Under the pieces are notes generated by a model. That model ran no database searches. It was not told where the DNA came from and saw only the letters and a program-made list of their open reading frames with translations. 64,000 bases of DNA from positions 1 through 64,000 of the forward strand of contig CAVUOD010000016.1 of the NCBI GenBank assembly GCA_963743015.1, written 5' to 3'. A program made the position numbers and the translations under genes. Shown here piece after piece: positions 34,040 through 43,383 of this stretch (position 1 is the stretch's first letter; every line of letters begins with the position of its first letter). This stretch comes from CAVSRC01 sp963743015. Lineage in GTDB: Bacteria > Pseudomonadota > Alphaproteobacteria > Rhizobiales > Kaistiaceae.

Positions 34040-34879
34040 ATGGCGTCGGCGGACGGACTTGGCGGGATCGTGCTGACGAACGTCACCAAGCGCTTCGTCA
34101 CGCCGACGGGCAGCGTGATGACGGCCATTCGCGACGTCGACCTGACCGTTTCGCCGGGCGAGTTCTGCGCCATCGTCGGGCCGACCGGCTGCGGGAAATC
34201 CACGAGCCTGACGCTGGCGGCCGGTCTCGACCTGCCGAGTGCGGGCACGGTGCAAGTCAATGGCAAAGCTGTGGACGGCATCACCAAGGGTGCCAGCTTC
34301 GTCTTCCAGACCGATGCGCTGCTGCCGTGGAAGCCGGTGGCGGCCAATGTGGCTCTCGGGCCGATGTTTCGCGGCGTCGCCAGGAAAGAGGCGATGGCCA
34401 AGGCCCGCGACTGGCTGAAGACCGTGGGGCTTGCCGGCTTCGAGGATCACTATCCCCACCAGCTCTCCGGCGGCATGCGCAAGCGCGTGAGCCTCGCCGC
34501 GGCGCTCATCAACGAACCGTCGATCCTGCTGATGGACGAGCCGTTTTCGGCGCTCGACGTGCAGACGCGGGCGATCATGTCCAACGAACTGCTCACGTTA
34601 TGGGAGCAGAGCGAGCCGTCGGTGATGTTCGTCACCCACGACCTCGAGGAGGCCATTGCGCTCGCCGACAAGGTGGTGGTGATGACGGCGGGGCCGGGCA
34701 CGGTGAAGGCGGTCTACGACATCGATCTGCCGCGTCCCCGCGGCGCGGTGCAGGAGATCCGGTTCGAACCGCGCTTCCTGGAATTGCATCACCAGATCTG
34801 GGAGACGCTGCGCGACGAGGTCCAGCGCGCCTATTCGCGCACCGCCGTGGCAGCGCGCAGCGGGGGAGCAGCCGCATGA
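34040..34879 (+). CDS. NitT/TauT-type ABC transporter ATP-binding protein
   Basis: 279 residues. Walker A GPTGCGKST, Q-loop SFVFQTDALLPWK, signature LSGGMRKRVSLAAAL, Walker B ILLMDEPFSALD and switch VTHDLEEAIALADKVVV. The LLPW and DLEEA features mark the nitrate/sulfonate/taurine group. The C-terminal 40 residues follow the family's extra helix. ATGA overlap with the permease gene. This ATPase probably serves both binding proteins encoded downstream. Confidence 0.93.
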   Translation: MASADGLGGIVLTNVTKRFVTPTGSVMTAIRDVDLTVSPGEFCAIVGPTGCGKSTSLTLAAGLDLPSAGTVQVNGKAVDGITKGASFVFQTDALLPWKPVAANVALGPMFRGVARKEAMAKARDWLKTVGLAGFEDHYPHQLSGGMRKRVSLAAALINEPSILLMDEPFSALDVQTRAIMSNELLTLWEQSEPSVMFVTHDLEEAIALADKVVVMTAGPGTVKAVYDIDLPRPRGAVQEIRFEPRFLELHHQIWETLRDEVQRAYSRTAVAARSGGAAA

Positions 34880-35763
34880 CGGTGCAGGTCGCAACCTCCG
34901 TCGGCGCCGCCGCGTCGGCGAGCGAAGACGATCCGATTGCCGCCAATGCGCGCCATCGGGCCAAGCGCCGCAAGCAGCTCGTCCTGCTCGGCCAGGTGCT
35001 CGCCTTCGTTGCCGTGGTGGGCAGCTGGGAACTGCTCAGCGACCTCAAGATCATCGATCCTTTCTTCTTCGGCTCGCCGCTGGGGATCATCCTGCGACTG
35101 GCCGACTGGGCGGTGAACGGCACCGCCTATGGCTCGCTGTGGCTGCAGATCGCCGTGACGCTCGAGGAGTCCCTGCTCGGCTTCATCTTCGGCGTCGGCA
35201 GCGGCATCATCTTCGGCGTCCTGCTCGGCGAGATCCGCTACCTCGCAGATGTTCTTGGCCCCTACATCAAGATCGTCAATGCGCTGCCGCGCATCGTGCT
35301 TGGCTCGATCTTCACCATCTGGCTCGGCCTCGGCCTGTCTTCCAAGGTGCTGCTGGCCGCGGTGCTGGTGTTTTTCGTTGTCTTCTTCAACGCCTTCCAG
35401 GGCGTGCGCAGCGTCGATCGCAATCTCGTCGCCAATGCGCGCATCCTCGGCGCCTCGCGCTGGCAGGTGGTGCAGCACGTCGTCTTTCCCTCGGCGCTGA
35501 CCTGGATCATCGCCAGCCTGCATGTGGCACTCGGCTTCTCGATCATCGGCGCCATCGTCGGCGAGTTCCTCGGCTCCCAGCGCGGCCTCGGTCTGGTGAT
35601 CGCGACCGCGCAGAACACCTTCGACGCCAACGGTGTGTTCGGCGCCATGCTGATTATCGGGGTGCTGGCGCTCAGCGCCGAAGCCGTCATGGCCATGATC
35701 GAGAAACGGCTGCTCGCCTGGCAGCCGGCCTCGACCTCTCAGAAAGATATCGCGGGCATCTGA
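34876..35763 (+). CDS. NitT/TauT-type ABC transporter permease
   Basis: 295 residues, about six membrane helices after a polar 30-residue N-terminal stretch. The EAA motif is ANARILGASRWQVVQHVVFP, and IVNALPRIVLGSIFTIWLGL is typical of SsuC/TauC-type permeases. Start from the ATGA overlap with the ATPase gene. The single permease would act as a homodimer. Confidence 0.92.
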   Translation: MTVQVATSVGAAASASEDDPIAANARHRAKRRKQLVLLGQVLAFVAVVGSWELLSDLKIIDPFFFGSPLGIILRLADWAVNGTAYGSLWLQIAVTLEESLLGFIFGVGSGIIFGVLLGEIRYLADVLGPYIKIVNALPRIVLGSIFTIWLGLGLSSKVLLAAVLVFFVVFFNAFQGVRSVDRNLVANARILGASRWQVVQHVVFPSALTWIIASLHVALGFSIIGAIVGEFLGSQRGLGLVIATAQNTFDANGVFGAMLIIGVLALSAEAVMAMIEKRLLAWQPASTSQKDIAGI

Positions 35764-35833
35764 CCGCGAAGCGATCGGGCGACATCAGGAAGGGGGAGCT
35801 CGAGCAGAGCTTCCATAAGTGGAGGAAGGAGCA

Positions 35834-36883
35834 ATGAGCATGAAGAAGCTGACAGGGAGGCTTGCCTGCGCCGCAGCCGTCGTGGTCATGGGCGCATGCT
35901 TGTCCGGAGCGGCGGTGGCCGCCGACATGCCGACGTTCAGACTGATGGTCGGCGGCATCGACAAGCAGATCTATCTCGAATACCAGCTCGCCCAGAGCCT
36001 GGGCTTCTACAAGAAGTACGGCGTCAACGTCGAATTGAGCACGGAACAGGCCGGCGGCGTCGGCGCAGAGGACGCGATGGTTTCGGGCCAGGTCGATGCG
36101 GCCGGCGCCTGGTACGTCCACACCATCGACTTCCAGCAGAAGGGCAAGGACGTCATCAATCTCATCCAGCTCGCGGTCGCGCCGGGCGAGCGCATCATGT
36201 GCGCCAAGGGCTCCAACGTGAAGTCGCCCGCGGACTGGAAGGGCAAGTCGGTCGGCGTGACCGACATCGGCTCGGGCACCGACGATCTGGTGAGCTACGT
36301 CTCGTCGCGTGCCGGCCTCACCTCCAAGGACTACTCCAAGATCGCTGCCGGCGCCGGCCAGACCATGATCTCCGCGCTGAAATTCGGCAAGGCGATCTGC
36401 GGCATCACCAGCCAGCCGACCGTGAATGCAATCGAGAAGCTCGGCGTGGGCTACTCCGCCATCGACCTGTCGACCGGTGCCGGCGTGCAGAAGTGGCTCG
36501 GCGGCGACTACCCGGCCGCCGGCGTGCTCGTCCGGGCCGAGTGGCTGAAGACGCACCAGAAGGTGGCTCAGGGCGTGGTCGACGCGCTGGTCGCGACGCT
36601 GGAATGGATGAAGACGCACGATGCGGCGGCTGTCGCGAGCAAGCTGCCCAAGGACTTCGTCAGCAACCCGCTGACCTCGAAGGCGGAATATGTCGCCGCG
36701 CTGAAGGCGGACTGGGGCCAGTACAACCTCGACGGCCTCGGCATCATGCCGAAGAGCGGTCCGCAGACCGTCTTCGACATCCAGAAGGCCGCCGGCAAGA
36801 TCACCGGCAAGGTGGACCTCGCCAAGACCTTCACCAACGAATACGTGCTCAAGGCCCAGAAGCTGGAGCACATCGGCTCGTAG
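35834..36883 (+). CDS. NitT/TauT-type ABC substrate-binding protein 1
   Basis: About 349 residues with a Sec signal (LACAAAVVVMGACLSGAAVAA). The mature start FRLMVGGIDKQIYLEYQLAQ and AQSLGFYKKYGVNVEL match the NMT1/SsuA-like fold. AGGAAGGAG precedes two close ATGs (35834 and 35840); either is possible. It is the third gene of the transporter operon and is followed by a strong terminator. It is a paralogue of the binding protein at 37201-38199, with the shared motif GGIxKQIYL. The ligand is unknown. Confidence 0.9.
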   Translation: MSMKKLTGRLACAAAVVVMGACLSGAAVAADMPTFRLMVGGIDKQIYLEYQLAQSLGFYKKYGVNVELSTEQAGGVGAEDAMVSGQVDAAGAWYVHTIDFQQKGKDVINLIQLAVAPGERIMCAKGSNVKSPADWKGKSVGVTDIGSGTDDLVSYVSSRAGLTSKDYSKIAAGAGQTMISALKFGKAICGITSQPTVNAIEKLGVGYSAIDLSTGAGVQKWLGGDYPAAGVLVRAEWLKTHQKVAQGVVDALVATLEWMKTHDAAAVASKLPKDFVSNPLTSKAEYVAALKADWGQYNLDGLGIMPKSGPQTVFDIQKAAGKITGKVDLAKTFTNEYVLKAQKLEHIGS

Positions 36884-36945
36884 CCGCCGCAGTCCGGCGG
36901 CGTGCCTGACCCCGGTCAATCGCGCGCGGCCACCATGGAAAGGAG

Positions 36946-36971
36946 AAAAGGCGGCCCGCGGGCCGCCTTTT
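36946..36971 (+). terminator. Rho-independent terminator after binding protein 1
   Basis: A perfect 13-base inverted repeat (arm AAAAGGCGGCCCG and its complement) ends in TTTTCTTT, the classical intrinsic terminator form, 62 bases after the stop codon of the binding-protein gene. Confidence 0.9.
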
Positions 36972-37200
36972 CTTTCAAGCCTGGCGCCACGAGGCGGGTT
37001 TAGCGGTCAATCGCGCGTCGCCTGATGACGCGCCTAGCCGTTTGCTGCAAACTGAAGCCCGGCGGCGGGTGCCCTGGCGCCCGCCGCCGAAGCCAGCTTG
37101 CTGCCATCTCCCGCGACCCTGGACCCGTTTCCAGGGTGGGGAAAGACGGGAGCCTCGGTCGGCAAGCGCGGCGGCAGGGGAGGAATTGGGGAGGTCAGCC
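36972..37200. other. Leader region of binding protein 2 with GC-rich hairpin (37061-37088)
   Basis: About 230 bases between the terminator and the second binding-protein gene. A stem with arms GGCGGCGGG and CCCGCCGCC lies at 37061-37088, followed by purine-rich DNA and the ribosome site GGGGAGG. The gene must therefore have its own promoter here or depend on terminator read-through. Confidence 0.4.
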
Positions 37201-38199
37201 GTGGCATTGCGTTTCGCGACGCCGGCCGTTGCAGCCATCGTTGGCCTGATGTCGCTGGCCCCCGCCCATGCCGAGGATGTCTCGATCATGATCGGCGGCA
37301 TCGAGAAGCAGATCTACCTGCCGGCGGTCCTCACTCAGAAACTGGGCTACTTCGACGACGAGGGTCTCAACGTGTCGCTGCTCAGCGAGCCGGCGGGCGT
37401 CGAGGCGGCCGACGAGATGCTGGCCGGCGCGGTGCAGGGCGTGATCGGCTTCTACGACCACACCATCGACCTCCAGGCTCTCGGCAAGTACACCGAATCG
37501 GTCGTCCAGCTGAGCCGCGTTCCCGGCGAAGTCGAGATCGTCTCGACGGCACACCCGGAAATCCGGACGATCGCCGATTTCAAGGGCAAGCGCATCGGCG
37601 TGACCGGCCTCGGCTCCTCGACCGATTTCCTGACCGAGTATCTGTTGCTCAAGGCGGGGGTGAAGACGAGCGAGGTAACGCCGGTACCTGTCGGCGCCGG
37701 CGACACGCTGATCGCCGCCATGCAGCACGACCAGATCCAGGCGGCGATGACGACCGAACCGACGGTCTCGCGTCTGCTCAAGACGGGAGAGGCGCGGATC
37801 CTGATCGACATGCGCGACGACGCCGGCACGATCGCGGCACTGGGCGGCATCTATCCGGCCGCCTGCCTGTATATGGAGACCGTGTGGGTCGACACGCACA
37901 AGCAGACGGTCCAGAAGCTGGCGAACGCCTTCGTCCGTACGATGCACTTCATCCACAGCCACAGCGCGAAGGAGATCGCGGCGCTCATGCCCAGCGATTT
38001 CTACGTCGGCGACCGGGCCATGTATGTGGCCGCCCTGGCGCGCGGCAAGGCGATGTTCACGGAAGACGGCCGCATGCCGGATGGCGGCCCGGAGAACGTT
38101 CTGGCGGTGCTCTCGGCGATCAAGTCGCGCGTCCACGACAAGCCGATCGATCTTGCCGCGACCTACACGAGCGAATTCGTCGACGTTGCGAACCACTGA
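37201..38199 (+). CDS. NitT/TauT-type ABC substrate-binding protein 2
   Basis: 332 residues. GTG 37201 is supported by GGGGAGG seven bases upstream and by a signal peptide directly after it (TPAVAAIVGLMSLAPAHA). The mature start VSIMIGGIEKQIYLPAVL parallels binding protein 1, and GKRIGVTGLGSSTDFLTEYL is the family's second conserved block. No ATPase or permease follows, so it probably shares the pump at 34040-35763. It is convergent with the histidine kinase gene, ten bases apart. Confidence 0.88.
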   Translation: MALRFATPAVAAIVGLMSLAPAHAEDVSIMIGGIEKQIYLPAVLTQKLGYFDDEGLNVSLLSEPAGVEAADEMLAGAVQGVIGFYDHTIDLQALGKYTESVVQLSRVPGEVEIVSTAHPEIRTIADFKGKRIGVTGLGSSTDFLTEYLLLKAGVKTSEVTPVPVGAGDTLIAAMQHDQIQAAMTTEPTVSRLLKTGEARILIDMRDDAGTIAALGGIYPAACLYMETVWVDTHKQTVQKLANAFVRTMHFIHSHSAKEIAALMPSDFYVGDRAMYVAALARGKAMFTEDGRMPDGGPENVLAVLSAIKSRVHDKPIDLAATYTSEFVDVANH

Positions 38200-38209
38200 T
38201 CCAGGCGGG

Positions 38210-39630
38210 TCAGGCGCCCTGCTGCACGCTCAGGTCCGGTGACGCCGCCAGCGGCAGGCTGACGACCACGCAGAAGCCCTTGCCGGCGGAGGGCGGGGCC
38301 GGCTCGGCCGAACCGTCGAACATCTGGGCAATCTCGGCGACGATCGAAAGTCCGAGGCCGCTGCCGCTGGCCTGCGCATTGTGGCCGCGACGGAACGGCT
38401 CGAACAGATCCGGGCGTTCCTCCTCCGTCACACCGACGCCGTCGTCGTCCACCGTCAGGATCGCCGTGTCGGCGTCGGCGCGAACGGAAACCGTCGCTGT
38501 CGTACCCGCCCCGGCGTGGTGAATGGCATTGTCGATCAGGTTGTTGACCATTTCGCGCGCCAGGACGGCGGTCGCCATCACCAGGCACGGACCGTCCGCC
38601 TGAAGGACAAGCTCGACGTCATGATCGAGCGCCCGCGGCGCGGCCTCGGTCACCGCGTTACGGGCAATCGTCGCGAGATCCACCGGCTCGCTATGCAGCG
38701 ATGTGCGGTCGTGATCGACACGGCCGAGCGTCAGAAGCTGGTTGGTCAGCCGCGACATGGCGGTGAGGCTCTCGTCGACGCCGGCCAGTGCCGAGCTGCC
38801 TTCGGCGCTGTCATGGGTGCGTCGGGCCACGCCGATCTGCGTCTTCATGATGGTCAGCGGCGTGCGCAATTGATGTGCCGCGTGATCGAGGAAGCGCTTC
38901 TGGCGGTCGAGATGCTGGCGCAGGCGTTCCATGTGATGGTTGAGGGCCTCGACAAGCGGCCGCACTTCGGATTGCACGGATTGGGCATCGAAGGGTTCGA
39001 AGCGGTCGGCCGGCTGCGCGAGGACCGCCTGGCGGAGGCGGAGCAGCGGCCGCAGCTCGCGATTGATGCCGATCCAGATGGCCAACGCAGCGGCCAGAAC
39101 CAGGGCCGCCTGTTCGGCGAAACCACGCAGCCACAAGGTGCGGAACAGCTCATAGCGCGCCTTCTGCGTCTCGCCGACCATGACGGAGACGGTCACCGTC
39201 CCCGATGGGGTCACGACGGGCTGACGGAGGACCACAGCGCGCATGTCCTCCGTCGTCCGGAAGGTCGTCTCGAAGAAACGCGATTCGAATTCCGGCGGCA
39301 GGGTCGCAGGGGGGGCGAGACCCGGAAAGCCGGCGATCAGCTCGTGCTGCGGGCCGATGACCGCATAGGCCACCTCGTCATGGCTGTCGGAGGCGAACAG
39401 CTCGAGGGCGGCGGGCGGGATGACCGCGCCGATCTGCCCGTCGCGATATTGCAGCTGCTCGGCGATGATGCGCGCCGAAGCGGTCAGGTTGCGGTCCATC
39501 GCCAGCGTCGCCTGGCGGAGCGCACTGCCGTAGGACAGCCATACGCTGATCGCCAGGATGGCGGCGACGGGCACCACCAGCCACGCCATCAGATTGAGGC
39601 GCAGGCTGCCGCGGCTGCGGGTCGCCGTCT

Positions 39631-39634
<4 letters not shown>
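38210..39634 (-). CDS. Sensor histidine kinase, TctE-like
   Basis: 474 residues. A membrane helix near 12-33, a periplasmic sensor part (about 35-165), a second helix at about 172-190, then HAMP-like and kinase domains. The phospho-accepting His254 is in HAAHQLRTPLT. The N box REMVNNLIDNAIHHA, VDDDGVGV and GSGLGLSIV complete the ATPase. The two-helix sensor resembles the TctE/QseC type. It overlaps the response-regulator gene (ATGA), so the pair is co-translated. It probably responds to a carboxylate or sulfonate related to the adjacent transporter (inference). Confidence 0.92.
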
Positions 39635-40302
<668 letters not shown>

Positions 40303-40644
40303 CAGCCGGGCATGTTGTCCTGGTTGTTCCAGGCACTGTACAGGCTCCGGTGAATGGTAACCATCGCCATCGCGCAGTCCTTCCGCTGCACGGCTGATGT
40401 CGATTGCCTGCATCAAGGTGAATCACCGGTCGTTTCTCGTCCGGGCTTGCACTACGGCAACATCCGCTCCCGACCCGAGGTGAATTTGCTTAAAATACTA
40501 GCGTATCGACGCAACTAGGCCGCGCTCAAAAGCATGATATGGTGTTGTCCGCTTGGCCCAAGAAGGCTGGCGATCCAATACTTGGCCGCGCTCTGGTTGG
40601 CCGAAAGCCAAACCGGTCGATTCATGTGCTTCGAGGAGGTTGCT
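40303..40644. other. Divergent intergenic region upstream of the two-component system
   Basis: 342 bases. AT-richer DNA at 40480-40510 (TTGCTTAAAATACTAGCG) could supply -10-like elements. No strong palindrome was seen. Open frames across the region are not conserved. Confidence 0.35.
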
Positions 40645-40953
40645 ATGCTCAAGAGCCGGATGAATACCCTTTGCGCCGTGGTTTTCGCGCTGGCAGGCGG
40701 CGCGATGGTATCGCTGCCGATCGGCGCTTCGGCGGCTGCCTATGTGTGCAAGCCCGCCTACATCGTGCGGAGCGCATCGGCTCCGGTTCAGTCCAATGCC
40801 CTGAGCATGGCGCGGAGCGCCTGGTCGTCGGCCGCGGGCGCGCGCTACGGCATTTCATGGCAGGTGTGGGCGCTTGCCCAGAACAAGAGCCAGCACTGCT
40901 CGAAGTCCGGTGGTATCTGGACGTGCAACGCCAGCGCCAAGCCCTGCCGCTAG
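40645..40953 (+). CDS. Small secreted cysteine-containing protein, unknown function
   Basis: 102 residues. ATG 40645 has GAGGAGG upstream. A signal peptide (LCAVVFALAGGAMVSLPIGASA) is followed by a mature part of about 70 residues with four cysteines: one in AYVCKPAYIV and three near the C-terminus (SQHCSKSGGIWTCNASAKPC). This pattern suggests two disulfides in the periplasm. A central segment (SMARSAWSSAAGARYG) is Ser/Ala-rich. The family is not recognised. It lies near DsbB and may be an oxidation substrate, which is speculation. Confidence 0.7.
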   Translation: MLKSRMNTLCAVVFALAGGAMVSLPIGASAAAYVCKPAYIVRSASAPVQSNALSMARSAWSSAAGARYGISWQVWALAQNKSQHCSKSGGIWTCNASAKPCR

Positions 40954-41198
40954 TGCGACGCCATTTGGCTTGTCGGCAAGGCTCGCGTCAGGTGGTCGTG
41001 GCGGCAACGACGACCGCCGCCATCATGCCGGTGATCGCGTGAACGCCTGGTTCGGCTTGCATGTCGAGCCTGCCTGGAACGCCTCGGCTTCATCGCGGGC
41101 TCCGGGGCGTGGTCATCGACCTGGATTTGTGGAGAGGGCCGCAACACCGCAAACTTGACTTGCATGCGACACGACAACCCGCTCGGGAGGGAAGGCTG

Positions 41199-41603
41199 AT
41201 GAAACGCATTGCATTGCTTGCTGCGGCGGCGCAGATGGCCGCCGGCCTGCTGGTGGCCAACGTGGCCCTGGCCGACGACAGCTTTCAGGACTTGCTCGAG
41301 GCCGACGTGAGCACGGTCGAAACCAGGCTGCAGCTTTCCGGTGACGAGCTGAAGCAGGTCGACGCAATCCTCCAGGACGGCGTCAAGAAGCGCATGGCGG
41401 TGATCACCAGCCTGAACGTCGTCTATGGCCACAAGCCCTCGTTCGGGACGCTGCTCAAGCTGCAATCCGAAATGGACGACATTCGCACCGAACAGCAGAC
41501 GGCGCTGGCCAAGATCCTCAGCGAGGATCAGATGTACGTCGTCGACCAGTTGGCGCAGACGTCTCAGCAGCAGTTCAGGGCGGTGCTTCTCGGTTCGAAA
41601 TAG
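41199..41603 (+). CDS. Small periplasmic helical protein, unknown function
   Basis: 134 residues. AGGGAAGG precedes ATG 41199. A signal peptide (LLAAAAQMAAGLLVANVALA) leads into a helical mature part (DLLEADVSTVETRLQLSGDE, then DEIRTEQQTALAKILSEDQ-like sequence at 90-115). The pattern of an LxxEQQTALxKILSxxQ segment recalls Spy/CpxP-type periplasmic helical proteins but similarity is weak. It is convergent with the dsbB gene, 18 bases away. Confidence 0.65.
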   Translation: MKRIALLAAAAQMAAGLLVANVALADDSFQDLLEADVSTVETRLQLSGDELKQVDAILQDGVKKRMAVITSLNVVYGHKPSFGTLLKLQSEMDDIRTEQQTALAKILSEDQMYVVDQLAQTSQQQFRAVLLGSK

Positions 41604-41621
41604 CCGCGGGCCCGCCGCGCC

Positions 41622-42230
41622 TCACCGGCGGAGAAACCACCAGTTCCAGCTGCCGTCGTTGGGGCAGTCGACAAGGCCGCATTCCAGGAAGGTGGTGACC
41701 GTTTCCGCGGCGGCCATCACGAACAGCAGCCCGACGGCGATTGCCGCCAGCCGGCCGAGCTTGTCGGCGCCGGGCGTCGCCGTGGCGTACTGGCCTTTCA
41801 GCAATTGCATGATGGCGACGGCCAGGATCACCACCCCGAACAGGACGATGCCCCACACATAGAGATGCAGTCCCCAGACCGGCTGGCCGAAGGGCGGATT
41901 GCTGGTCGCCTGCAATGTCGGCTGGCCCGTGCTGGTGTCGAAGAACGGGTTGATGTGCAGCAGCGACTGGCGGATCGAAATGCCGCCACCGAACACGGCA
42001 GAGACGAGACAGACGCCATAGTGGCGGGGATCCGGGCCCAGCATGACGTTCATCGCGGCGCCGAATGCGACTGCGACCATGGCCAGCCGCTGCAGCTGAC
42101 ACAGCGTGCAGGGCAGCTCACGGAAATAGAACTCGTAGACATAGGCGCCTGCCAGCACGCCGATCATCGCCAGCAGGCCGAGGAAGTTGAGAACCCGGGC
42201 GAGTTCGGGTGAAAGCGCGCCGCTTTTCAC
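41622..42230 (-). CDS. Disulfide bond formation protein B (DsbB family)
   Basis: 202 residues, four membrane helices. The active-site pair is in the motif ELPCTLCQLQR; the second, periplasmic cysteines expected between helices 3 and 4 are not obvious in that loop (NPFFDTSTGQPTLQATSNPP), while two lie near the C-terminus (LECGLVDCPNDG). It probably reoxidises a DsbA-like protein with quinone. GTG 42230 overlaps the stop of the small DUF5993 gene by four bases (GTGA). The open frame continues to 42323 without conserved residues. Confidence 0.85.
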   Translation of the reverse strand: MKSGALSPELARVLNFLGLLAMIGVLAGAYVYEFYFRELPCTLCQLQRLAMVAVAFGAAMNVMLGPDPRHYGVCLVSAVFGGGISIRQSLLHINPFFDTSTGQPTLQATSNPPFGQPVWGLHLYVWGIVLFGVVILAVAIMQLLKGQYATATPGADKLGRLAAIAVGLLFVMAAAETVTTFLECGLVDCPNDGSWNWWFLRR

Positions 42231-42385
42231 AGCTGGATGCCCAGATTGGTCGAGAAATCCACGTCCTGGACGAAGATGACGATGCCGAGGAGCAACGCCG
42301 CGACGACCAACGTCCACGACCATTGGACACGCCGCCAGAGCAACAGGCTGGCCACCGCCAGCAGCCCGAATGCGATTGTCATCAT
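42227..42385 (-). CDS. DUF5993 family small membrane protein
   Basis: 52 residues starting MMTIAFGLLAVASLLLW with two membrane helices (second helix LVVAALLLGIVIFV) and a short tail FSTNLGIQL. The small DUF5993 family is typically encoded directly upstream of DsbB-like genes, as here, where its TGA overlaps the dsbB GTG. It may assist or anchor the oxidase; no function is established. Confidence 0.75.
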   Translation of the reverse strand: MMTIAFGLLAVASLLLWRRVQWSWTLVVAALLLGIVIFVQDVDFSTNLGIQL

Positions 42386-42574
42386 CGCCCTGCCCCCCGT
42401 TGATCCATTTCTGCTAGGCGCGCTTCGGGTGTCGTGTCAACAAAAGCGCGCGTCACCGCATCGATTGACAGGGCCACCGCCGGTGCAGACATTCTTTCAT
42501 CCGGCGCGGCAGGGGCGAATATTTCGGTCTTGTCGCACTTTGTCCGCCGATCAACATGCCAGGAGCTAGACGAC

Positions 42575-42784
42575 ATGGCCGACCACCCGGCATCTCAACG
42601 CGAATACGAACGTCGCGAAGTAAAAGGCGCCCTCGACGTGCTTTTCACCCTCCGCGAAGAGCTGGCGCAATGGCTGGAGGAGGCTCAAGACGAGTCGAAG
42701 CAGGAGGCTCTGGAAAACGTCCTCGCGCATATCGAGTCCATGGAGGAGACGTTCAAAGCCCGTCAGCAGGATCTGGCGAGATGA
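42575..42784 (+). CDS. Small charged helical protein, unknown function
   Basis: 69 residues, with about a third charged: EYERREVKGALDVLFTLREE and a C-terminal helix AHIESMEETFKARQQDLAR. No signal or membrane segment, so cytoplasmic. AGGAG lies upstream of ATG 42575. The sequence looks like one continuous amphipathic helix or coiled coil. The frame is open further upstream without coding character. Not recognised. Confidence 0.55.
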   Translation: MADHPASQREYERREVKGALDVLFTLREELAQWLEEAQDESKQEALENVLAHIESMEETFKARQQDLAR

Positions 42785-42966
42785 TCCCGGTCGGTCCGAT
42801 CACGAATCCGTGATCGATGCGGCCAGGCGGTCACCGCGCAGCGGCAAGTGCGGTTTACCGTTAGTTTAACCGCAATCGCAGCGCGGGAACTTTGTGCTTT
42901 GCAAGCCGGTAGCGTGGCCATAGGCTCGATCCAACGGGCAAGCCGAGGCGACGGGCGGCACAAACA

Positions 42967-43368
42967 ATGATCAGGGACGTTCCGGCGGACGCACCTTTCA
43001 TTCCGGGTCCGATCGACATCTACACGTATCTGATGTTCGGCTTCCTCGTGCTGGCGGTCGTCGCATTCTTTTCGATCATCATCTGGGTCCTCGGACTGCC
43101 CGGCAAGATTGCCATCGAGCGCCGGCATCCGCACGCCGAGACCGTGAAGCTGATGGGCTGGGCCGGCGCGCTGGCGGTGGTGCCGTGGATCCACGCTTTC
43201 ATCTGGGCCTATCACGACTCGATGACCATCGACATCCGCCGCTTCCCGGACGCGGAGAAGAAGGCGATCGACGAGGAGATCGCCAAGCTCGCCCCGGAGA
43301 GCAAGCCGAAGACGGTCGAAGTCGACCGGCCGCCGCCGCCTCTGCCCACCCCCACGGCCGAAGCCTGA
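42967..43368 (+). CDS. DUF3302 family inner-membrane protein (YiaW-like)
   Basis: 133 residues with two membrane helices (YTYLMFGFLVLAVVAFFSII and LMGWAGALAVVPWIHAFIW) and a charged, proline-rich C-terminus (RPPPPLPTPTAEA). DUF3302 proteins such as YiaW are encoded with a HlyD-family membrane fusion protein (YiaV), exactly as here, 15 bases upstream. Probably a small partner subunit of the efflux assembly. Confidence 0.85.
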   Translation: MIRDVPADAPFIPGPIDIYTYLMFGFLVLAVVAFFSIIIWVLGLPGKIAIERRHPHAETVKLMGWAGALAVVPWIHAFIWAYHDSMTIDIRRFPDAEKKAIDEEIAKLAPESKPKTVEVDRPPPPLPTPTAEA

Positions 43369-43383
43369 CGGAGGCGAAGCGCG

